DNA from: Megasphaera sp.
Lineage (GTDB): Bacteria; Bacillota; Negativicutes; Veillonellales; Megasphaeraceae
Length of the DNA: 57,691 bases
Reading direction: 5' to 3'
NCBI GenBank assembly: GCA_022486585.1
Contig: JAKVKI010000011.1
Span: 1 to 57,691 of the forward strand
This document shows positions 1-6,243 of the stretch, one piece after another. The notes under the pieces are model-generated. The model made no database searches and was not told the DNA's origin. It saw only the letters and a list, made by a program, of their open reading frames with translations. The translations under genes were made by a program, and so were the position numbers. Positions within the stretch are counted from its first letter, which is position 1; the number at the start of each line of letters is the position of its first letter.

Positions 1-108
1 GTATGCCCAGCTGTCGGACGGTACATCAACGAACGGGTTGGCTGCGAATGCGCATGTAGCGCCTACTGCCATGGTTGCAACTAATGCTGCTAATACTTTT
101 GATTTCAT
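1..108 (-). CDS. OmpM-like outer membrane protein with SLH domain (5' part only)
   Basis: Only the first 36 codons are in the window; the gene runs off the left edge. They encode a classical signal peptide (charged start MKSK, hydrophobic core, AFA cleavage site after about residue 23) followed at once by NPFVDVPSDSWAY, the opening of an S-layer-homology domain. In Negativicutes such proteins (OmpM/Mep45 family) carry an N-terminal periplasmic SLH domain that binds modified peptidoglycan and a C-terminal beta-barrel porin; the barrel is not visible here, so the porin assignment is inference. The ATG at 106-108 is preceded by AAAGGGG, a good ribosome site. A monoderm S-layer protein is the alternative, but the short signal with directly abutting SLH fits OmpM better. 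Confidence 0.75.
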   Translation of the reverse strand, partial: MKSKVLAALVATMAVGATCAFAANPFVDVPSDSWAY

Positions 109-143
109 GAAAAATTACCCCTTTTCAAAAAAATTTAGAATTA

Positions 144-395
144 TCATACTACTTCGTTACAGTCGAGCATAACAACGTTTTCCATCAAGGGGTCATTGGC
201 GAGTTGTCCTAGTTTCCTCTCTTTTACTGCCTCGACGGTATGCCATTGTATCACTCTTATAGGAGCTGCACCTACGAATCCGTACTGCGGCTCATGCATA
301 TATGATACAGGAAAACGCCTGGGTCTGTCAAATTCTCGTAAAGAATAGTGGATTTTCTTCCATTCATACTTCCAGTTTATAATTTGTTTATGCAT
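144..395 (-). CDS. Hypothetical protein, 83 aa, doubtful
   Basis: This is an open frame of 83 codons ending 35 bp before the ompM-like start on the same strand. The product is polar, with no signal peptide, membrane segment or motif I recognise; it contains several Trp, Tyr and Arg residues and a basic first half. There is no convincing ribosome site before the ATG (the upstream bases are AT-rich), which argues against it. It could be a real small gene, a remnant, or chance within the leader of the ompM-like gene. Confidence 0.3.
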   Translation of the reverse strand: MHKQIINWKYEWKKIHYSLREFDRPRRFPVSYMHEPQYGFVGAAPIRVIQWHTVEAVKERKLGQLANDPLMENVVMLDCNEVV

Positions 396-706
396 TTTAT
401 CTGTGCTATTTTTGTCTTTATGTACATTTTTTTATTTTTAAAAATGATTATTACTTATATGATAGAGCTGTTTCTATGTTATTTTTATATGTCATTTTAT
501 CATATTATATCTATTTTATGATATATTTTTGTCAATATTTTAGTTTTTAAATTAAATAGCCGCATACCTCAGCCATACGTCGCTGTTTGTAAATGATAAT
601 ATTTCTTATTTTATTAACAGTTTCGATTTTTATATCACATAAAGGCAATGTAAATGGCGTATGCATATATCGTGTTTAAAATGTGTTCTTTTCATATTAA
701 TTCATG
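396..706. other. AT-rich intergenic stretch
   Basis: No gene is seen on either strand. The sequence is strikingly AT-rich. On the minus strand a TTGACA (530-535) lies upstream of several TATAAT-like hexamers, so this is the likely promoter region for the ompM-like gene, but no pair with ideal 17-bp spacing stands out. Confidence 0.5.
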
Positions 707-740
707 AAAAGTCGTGTAAATAAAAGCTTAGCTTTACGAC
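707..740 (-). terminator. Possible terminator of uup
   Basis: On the minus strand the arms GTCGTAAA and TTTACACGAC pair with a 2-nt bulge and are followed by TTTT, about 40 bp after the uup stop codon. The stem is imperfect, so this is a weak call. Confidence 0.4.
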
Positions 741-778
741 ACCTTCCTTTTCAGTTATGCGTTTTACTTATACTTAGA

Positions 779-2692
779 CTATTCTGCTTCCCGCATTTCT
801 TCCAATTCGCACCACCGTTCCGTCATATCCTCGACCTTTTGCTGCGTTTCTTTTTGTTCGGCCATCAGCGAGGCTACTTTGGCATAATCGCTCCCTGCGG
901 CTGCGATTGCCGCGTTCAGGCCCTTCATCATGGCTTCATACCGTGGTAATTCCTGCGTAATATGGTCCAACTCCTGCTGTTGTCGCGGTGTCAGGCCTTT
1001 GGCCGGTTTTGCTGGCGCTGGCATAGGAGCTCCCTCGGCAGCAGATACACGATGCGTGGAATCAGCAGCGCCTTCCTTGAGCACATTCCCTGTCTCCGCT
1101 ACAGGCGATTGTGGCGATGCTGTCACTACGCGTTCCAAATAGTCGCTATAATCACCATAGAACCGATTCCAGCAACCTTTATCAATGGTAAAAAGTTTAT
1201 CAACGACGCGGTCCAGGAAATACCGGTCATGAGATACGACGAGGACGACACCTTGATACGTATCGAGATACCGTTCCAGTACGGTAAGGGTAGGAATATC
1301 CAAGTCATTCGTCGGTTCATCTAAAAGCAGGACATTCGGCTGATCCATGAGGAGGCGCAACAAATACAGGCGCCGCCGTTCACCGCCACTGAGCTTCTGT
1401 ATAAAAGTATACTGCATTTCTTCTGTAAACAGGAACTGATCCAGCAGGCGTGTTGCTGAAATACGCTGTCCGAACTGATTAGTCACAAAATGGCCATGCT
1501 CTGTAATATAGTCAATGACCCGCATCGATTCATCAAAAGCCGGCAGCTGCTGTGTAAAAAATCCAAATTTCACAGTCTGTCCGATAGTGATGGTCCCTGC
1601 CGTCGGCTGTAATTGTCCGGCAACGATCTGAAGGAACGTCGACTTCCCTACGCCGTTCTCACCGATGATGCCGATGCGGTCATGCTTCACGACATGATAG
1701 GTCACATCCCGGAACAAGGGCCGTGCCGGATCATAACCAAAGGCTACGCCATCCATATCGATGATAGTTTTGCCCAAACGGACAGACGTATCGAGGATTT
1801 CCACCGTACCAACAGGCTTTCCGGCTTCAATGGCACACAGCTGTTCATAGCGATCACGGCGGGCTTTTTGCTTCGTCGAACGGGCTTGCGCTCCCCGTCT
1901 GATCCAAGCCGTTTCGCGGCGAAGGAGATTACGTCGTTTGGCATCTGAGGCTTCGTCTCGTTCGACCCGTTCCTGCCGCAGTGTAAGGTATTGTCCATAG
2001 TTGCCGTCATACGTATATACTCCCCCTCTATCGAGCTCTATCATGTGATGAACGACAGTATCCAAGAAGTACCGGTCATGCGTACTCAGGATGAGAGCAG
2101 ATTTGCTGTCCCGCAAATATTCTTCGAGCCACAGGATGGTCTTATCATCGAGATGGTTCGTCGGTTCGTCCATGATCAACAGATCACAAGGCATGATCAA
2201 CGCTCTGGCCAGCCCCAGCCGTTTACGCTGACCGCCAGACAACTCGTCGACACACTGCGATAAGTCGTCAATACCTAATTTACGAAGAATGATTGTCGCA
2301 TGGGATTCAAGTTCCCATGCCTGTTGTTCATCCATTTCGGCAGACAGGTTCGTTACGGCATCGTCATCATTGCGCTGCACGGCGTCTTCATACCGACGCA
2401 ATAATGCCATGACTGGCAAATCACCGTGGAGGACGCTTTCCAGTACGGTATCCCCTTTATTGAACTGCGGATCCTGTGGCAGAAAATGGATGCGGGCTTT
2501 GGGATTGACCCAAATATCACCACTATCCCATTCAGCAAGACCGGCAATAATTTTCAATAATGTCGTTTTTCCTGCACCGTTCAATCCGATGAGCCCCATT
2601 TTTTGTCCACTGTCTACAGCTAAGGTCACATTATCAAACAAGACGCGAAGACCATAGGATTTTTTTACGTGTTCCATTGTAAGTATATTCAT
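779..2692 (-). CDS. uup: ABC-F family ATPase, Uup type
   Basis: This is a 637-aa soluble protein with two ABC ATPase domains and no membrane segments. Domain 1 has Walker A GLNGAGKTT (residues 36-44), signature LSGGQRKRL (about 155) and Walker B LLIMDEPTNHLD. Domain 2 has GENGVGKST, signature LSGGERRRL and VLLLDEPTNDLD. An interdomain linker rich in Arg and Lys lies between them, and a C-terminal alpha-helical coiled coil (about 565-637) follows a Pro/Ala-rich hinge. The length and C-terminal domain match E. coli Uup (635 aa) rather than EttA or YbiT. ABC-F proteins bind the ribosomal E site and rescue or tune translation; Uup has also been linked to DNA or replication-associated phenotypes. 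The ATG has AAGGAAG upstream. An antibiotic-resistance ABC-F is less likely given the Uup-type tail. Confidence 0.9.
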   Translation of the reverse strand: MNILTMEHVKKSYGLRVLFDNVTLAVDSGQKMGLIGLNGAGKTTLLKIIAGLAEWDSGDIWVNPKARIHFLPQDPQFNKGDTVLESVLHGDLPVMALLRRYEDAVQRNDDDAVTNLSAEMDEQQAWELESHATIILRKLGIDDLSQCVDELSGGQRKRLGLARALIMPCDLLIMDEPTNHLDDKTILWLEEYLRDSKSALILSTHDRYFLDTVVHHMIELDRGGVYTYDGNYGQYLTLRQERVERDEASDAKRRNLLRRETAWIRRGAQARSTKQKARRDRYEQLCAIEAGKPVGTVEILDTSVRLGKTIIDMDGVAFGYDPARPLFRDVTYHVVKHDRIGIIGENGVGKSTFLQIVAGQLQPTAGTITIGQTVKFGFFTQQLPAFDESMRVIDYITEHGHFVTNQFGQRISATRLLDQFLFTEEMQYTFIQKLSGGERRRLYLLRLLMDQPNVLLLDEPTNDLDIPTLTVLERYLDTYQGVVLVVSHDRYFLDRVVDKLFTIDKGCWNRFYGDYSDYLERVVTASPQSPVAETGNVLKEGAADSTHRVSAAEGAPMPAPAKPAKGLTPRQQQELDHITQELPRYEAMMKGLNAAIAAAGSDYAKVASLMAEQKETQQKVEDMTERWCELEEMREAE

Positions 2693-3215
2693 GAGAAATG
2701 CTTCCTTCTATATATAACATATAATGTGTAAAGACATAGTGTGTATCTTCGTGTATGAATGTACCACACATCACTGCTATTGGCAAGAAAATTTCCCTGC
2801 AGGACGCCGTAAGGAGCTCCTTGCAGTCCCGTTATTTTCACTATATTTTCTTTATTATTTCAATGATTCCTGATACAATATGCTAGAGAGGGTATGTTTC
2901 ATACCCTGTATGGACTGAGCCTATTGATTTTCCCTTACTGCATCCTGTCTGCTGTATCTTAGCCAAGGAGAAGTATCGTATCCTGTATTGGACAGCCCAT
3001 ATAGCAAAGGAACGTGCTAAAGGCGTATATCACCTGATAGAATCGAATTTTTACTGCATGCAGCCCTCGGCAGAGGAAGGGAACGAAATATTCACACAAA
3101 GGAGGCCGAATCTAGATTACGAAATACGTATTTCGTAAAAGTACATTAAAATGACATAGCTGTTGTGACTGATCCTTCAGCAGCACTAATTGATTAAATA
3201 AGGGGTAGTGGAACT
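2693..3215. other. Intergenic region between uup and the UPF0158 gene
   Basis: This 523-bp region separates divergent genes. It holds a 12-bp palindrome AAGGAGCTCCTT (2811-2822), a short perfect hairpin with arms AGGGTATG and CATACCCT around TTT (2889-2907), and the 22-bp perfect palindrome listed separately. A plus-strand frame is open from 2887 to a stop at 3138 but has no start codon until an ATG at 3058 without a ribosome site. No RNA family is recognised. Confidence 0.5.
3117..3138. repeat. 22-bp perfect palindrome, operator candidate
   Basis: The left arm is TTACGAAATAC and the right arm is its exact reverse complement with no spacer. It lies 78 bp upstream of the UPF0158 start codon. 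The length suits a dimeric helix-turn-helix repressor (TetR or MarR type), but no regulator gene is adjacent. Biological role is inference; the symmetry is directly visible. Confidence 0.6.
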
Positions 3216-3617
3216 ATGAGTATTGATTTAGATGAAGTATTGCGTGCGTTAGAAATGAACAATCCATATTTGAATTTTTATTTGAATAAGAAAACCGGCA
3301 AAATTTCCGTCGTATCTTCTTTAAGTGAAGATGCTGACACCAAATCCATGGAACAGGATACTGACACCTTTATCCGTTTGCCTGCAACAAAGGATCTGGA
3401 TATGCTGCACATGATGCAAGAGTTCCTGCCACTCATGAAAGACCCGGCACAACGCACTACGATTGCCGCTTCCCTCGATGCCGGCCATTCACTGAAGCAA
3501 CTAGAAGACGAATTGGCTGATATGGATATGCGGCAGCACTGGTATACCTTCCAAAATATGAAATACCGGGATTTTGCAATGGAATGGTGCAAAACAAACG
3601 GTCTTGCTTACGAATAA
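3216..3617 (+). CDS. UPF0158 family protein
   Basis: This is a 133-aa soluble protein. The N-terminal part (about 3-35) has the pattern of the UPF0158 family: a short helix followed by YLNKKTGKI, then an acidic stretch. The middle and end (ATKDLDMLHMMQEF, RTTIAASLDAG, WCKTNGL) fit the same family, whose function is not established. It has no signal peptide and stands alone: divergent from uup and convergent with lctP. The ATG has AAGGGG 11 bp upstream. The large upstream region with a 22-bp palindrome suggests dedicated regulation. Confidence 0.75.
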   Translation: MSIDLDEVLRALEMNNPYLNFYLNKKTGKISVVSSLSEDADTKSMEQDTDTFIRLPATKDLDMLHMMQEFLPLMKDPAQRTTIAASLDAGHSLKQLEDELADMDMRQHWYTFQNMKYRDFAMEWCKTNGLAYE

Positions 3618-3628
3618 ACTATACTACA

Positions 3629-3665
3629 TAAAAAATCGGTTGCCCTTAGGGACAACCGATTTTTA
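3629..3665. terminator. Bidirectional terminator
   Basis: Arms AAAAATCGGTTG and CAACCGATTTTT flank a short inner loop; both ends are A/T runs, so it can serve the UPF0158 gene (plus) and lctP (minus), which converge here. Confidence 0.85.
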
Positions 3666-3686
3666 TATACGTGTGTAACTATTGTC

Positions 3687-5294
3687 TTAGTGTAAGAAAA
3701 CACTCTGACCAAAGTAGCAAATAAGACCGATGACGACGATGTAAAGAATGAAATATTTAGCAACCGTCTTCATGATAACACTAGGTTCGATGCTCTTACG
3801 CAACTGATCTGCTTTACCACTTTCCACTTTCTGTTCGCTAATGTATGCTTCCAATGCCGGTGCAACAGCGCCGATACCAATAGCGATAGACTGCGGGGAG
3901 AACATTTTGCCGATACCAGCAGAACCAGAGTTAACGGCAGCCAGCCACAGCGATAACTGTGTGTTGCCCGGTTCCAACTGATTAGCAGCTGCTGTTTGCA
4001 GTGGCCCAAAGAGAACGTTACTGTTCGTACCGGACCCGGTAATGAATGCACCCAGCGCACCAACGAGCGGAGCAAAGAGCGGATACATCGAACCTGTTGC
4101 TGCAACAAGAGCACCAGCGATAGCTGCTGTCATACCGGAATAGGTCATGACTTTTGCTGTAACAACAACAGCGATAATCGTAACGTATGTGAATTTCAAG
4201 CCTTTGAAGGTCTGACCCAATACGCCGAGCATTTCACCAAAGCCGGCTTTCTGTACAAAACCGCCGATGAAAGCAGACAGGAAAATCATAATACCCGGTG
4301 TAGCGATCCATACGAAGGTATATGGTTTTGCACCAACGCCCTGATAGATAGGAACAGCTGTACGAATCGTATTGAGCGGCGCATTAATAGCCGGAATCAA
4401 TTTAGATGTAAAGAGTAAGAGAACGAAGATAAGAATAAACGGCATTGCTGCGCGGATACCTTCACCTGTTGAAACTGCACGTACTTCTGCATCAATACGA
4501 TATTCAGGATCGTCGATTTTGAAGATTTTAGCGCAAATAACGATAACTGCCATAATAATGAGGGACGGGCCGATAACAGCCAGTTCAGGACCCATTACCG
4601 TACAAAGCAATAATTCAGGAACTGCCAATGCAAGGCCGGCCAGTAAGGTCGGGATAAATACGCCTTTAAGGGCTTTGATACCGCCGCCCATGATAGCTAC
4701 AACGAAGAACGGGCTCAAGACGTCGAGGATAAACAACTGATCAGAAATGAATACGCTCAACGGCTGTGCATCCAAGCTGGTCAAGGAAGCCAACGTTGTT
4801 GTAGGAATAGCGATGGAACCGAATGTTGTCGGTACGGAGTTAGCAACTAAGCAAGCAACGATAGATTTTAAGGGATCAAAGCCCAAACCTACCATCATAG
4901 CTGCCGGAATAGCAACAGCAGTACCAAAGCCTGCCATGCCTTCCATGAAAGCACCGAAGCCCCAAGCCAGGAGCAAGGAGAGGATACGCATATCCGGGCT
5001 CACACTGGTAAGCATCGTCTTGATGGTTTCCATGGCTTTCGTATGAACAACCAAGTTATACGTAAAGATAGCTGCTGTAATAACCAGCAAGATAGGCCAG
5101 ATAGCCAGTGCGACGCCTTCTAAGAAAGCCGAGAACATAATACCAGCGGATTGTCCAAAGGCAAAAACCGCTATAATAAAGGACATAATAAATGCAATCG
5201 AACATGCTTTCCAAGCAGGTACTTTCAAGACTGCCAACCCGACGACTAACCATAAGATTGGCAAGAGTGCTAAGAATACCATTAATGCTGACAT
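3687..5294 (-). CDS. lctP: L-lactate permease
   Basis: This 535-aa integral membrane protein has about 13-14 hydrophobic segments and matches the LctP/LldP family in length (about 530-560 aa) and in conserved segments such as GFGAFMEGMAGFGTAVA (about 112-130) and the C-terminal GSGTNSNVLFGPLQ. The family imports L-lactate, D-lactate or glycolate with protons. In a lactate-using anaerobe this would supply lactate dehydrogenase and then the pyruvate:ferredoxin oxidoreductase encoded later in the window. The ATG has AAAGGGTG 8 bp upstream. No lactate dehydrogenase or Lut genes adjoin it. Upstream is a long leader with operator-like palindromes. Confidence 0.93.
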   Translation of the reverse strand: MSALMVFLALLPILWLVVGLAVLKVPAWKACSIAFIMSFIIAVFAFGQSAGIMFSAFLEGVALAIWPILLVITAAIFTYNLVVHTKAMETIKTMLTSVSPDMRILSLLLAWGFGAFMEGMAGFGTAVAIPAAMMVGLGFDPLKSIVACLVANSVPTTFGSIAIPTTTLASLTSLDAQPLSVFISDQLFILDVLSPFFVVAIMGGGIKALKGVFIPTLLAGLALAVPELLLCTVMGPELAVIGPSLIIMAVIVICAKIFKIDDPEYRIDAEVRAVSTGEGIRAAMPFILIFVLLLFTSKLIPAINAPLNTIRTAVPIYQGVGAKPYTFVWIATPGIMIFLSAFIGGFVQKAGFGEMLGVLGQTFKGLKFTYVTIIAVVVTAKVMTYSGMTAAIAGALVAATGSMYPLFAPLVGALGAFITGSGTNSNVLFGPLQTAAANQLEPGNTQLSLWLAAVNSGSAGIGKMFSPQSIAIGIGAVAPALEAYISEQKVESGKADQLRKSIEPSVIMKTVAKYFILYIVVIGLICYFGQSVFLH

Positions 5295-5372
5295 ATGAAT
5301 TTCACCCTTTCACTTTTTAACGCAAAAAAATAAAATTATCTGATTTTTTCTTTACCTGAGCACGATTCCCTC

Positions 5373-5384
5373 TATTGGCCAATA
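5373..5384. promoter_or_regulatory. 12-bp palindrome in the lctP leader
   Basis: TATTGGCCAATA is perfectly symmetrical and lies about 80 bp upstream of the lctP start, inside the predicted transcript. It could be a regulator site for lactate-responsive control, but a 12-bp palindrome is not rare by chance. Confidence 0.3.
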
Positions 5385-5525
5385 CCACGGGCTGCCAAGA
5401 ACGTTTCATGCTGACCGGTTTTTTTATACCACCTCTTTTGTCTTTCGTAACCACCCTGTAACAACTACCCTTTCCCCTATAACTCCTTTCTGTTGTATCC
5501 GGGCTTGCGTTTATGCTTTATACTA

Positions 5526-5553
5526 ATTATAATGCATTTATCGAATAAAGCAA
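5526..5553 (-). promoter_or_regulatory. Predicted lctP promoter
   Basis: Read on the minus strand: -35 TTGCTT (5548-5553), 16-bp spacer, -10 TATAAT (5526-5531). It would give a leader of about 225 nt before lctP. Confidence 0.55.
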
Positions 5554-5587
5554 TATAGTATACCATTATTGCAATACGTTTTTTTAT

Positions 5588-5606
5588 TCATGTCTTTTAT
5601 ACATGA
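5588..5606. promoter_or_regulatory. Inverted repeat upstream of the lctP promoter
   Basis: Arms TCATGT and ACATGA separated by 7 bp lie about 40 bp upstream of the -35 box. A second inverted repeat, ACTATAT and ATATAGT around TTGT, is at 5709-5726. Both are candidate regulator sites for lctP; neither matches an operator I can name. Confidence 0.3.
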
Positions 5607-5887
5607 TATTTCTCTGATAACTTAAAAATTATTATGCAAGCAAGTATTTTATTTCATAACGCAAGAGCTGGATCAGTCTTGTCCCAGTATTCTCATGATG
5701 TAACATACACTATATTTGTATATAGTATAAGCGCAGAGGTCGTACCAGTCTTTAGCGCATTAAAATTTATCATTTTTGCTATGCGTTTAATACATCATTG
5801 ATTTGTTTTCCCCCCTTCTGCACCTGTACGATAAGTCCTTTTCCAGAGAGGATTTCACAACATACCTAGTGCAAACAGACGGAAATA
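5607..5887. other. Intergenic region between lctP and the redox protein gene
   Basis: No gene is seen. Apart from the inverted repeat at 5709-5726 it is an AT-rich stretch with no recognisable RNA structure. Confidence 0.4.
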
Positions 5888-5896
5888 TGATATAAT
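5888..5896 (+). promoter_or_regulatory. Extended -10 promoter of the redox protein gene
   Basis: TGATATAAT is a perfect -10 with a TG extension; the -35 position is poor. It lies 60 bp upstream of the start codon at 5956. Confidence 0.55.
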
Positions 5897-5955
5897 AAAT
5901 GAAATCCGGACGTTCTTTCAACACATACGGAAATGAATATAAAGGAGGAAATAGT

Positions 5956-6168
5956 ATGCCAGTAATTACTAAAGATACCGGTATTATCGAAGCCGTTCAA
6001 AAATATCCGCAGATCATTCAGATTTTCCAAGCCTACGGTTTGGGCTGCGTTGGCTGTATGGCCGCTCATTTTGAAACCATCGGTGAAGGTGCCGGTGCGC
6101 ATGGCCTGGATGTAGATGCACTTATCGCTGATATCAACGACTGCATCGCTGACAGCGCCAATCAATAA
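5956..6168 (+). CDS. DUF1858 family CxxC redox protein (hybrid-cluster-associated type)
   Basis: This 70-aa protein contains the conserved core QAYGLGCVGCMAA with a CxxC pair (about residues 31-34). It matches the small DUF1858 / 'hybrid cluster protein-associated redox disulfide' family, in which the two cysteines may form a redox disulfide or bind metal. Function is not established. The start at 5956 is chosen because AAAGGAGGA sits 6-7 bp upstream; an earlier in-frame ATG at 5899 has no such site. It stands alone, divergent from lctP and convergent with ileS; no hybrid-cluster protein gene is adjacent. Confidence 0.8.
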   Translation: MPVITKDTGIIEAVQKYPQIIQIFQAYGLGCVGCMAAHFETIGEGAGAHGLDVDALIADINDCIADSANQ

Positions 6169-6184
6169 TTTCAATAGTATTCAT

Positions 6185-6221
6185 AAAAATACTCCGTCTC
6201 AGTTGAGAACGGAGTATTTTT
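6185..6221. terminator. Bidirectional terminator
   Basis: Arms AAAATACTCCGT and ACGGAGTATTTTT around a small inner stem; it lies between the convergent redox protein gene and ileS. Confidence 0.85.
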
Positions 6222-6243
6222 ATATTCATTCACAGTGATGAAC

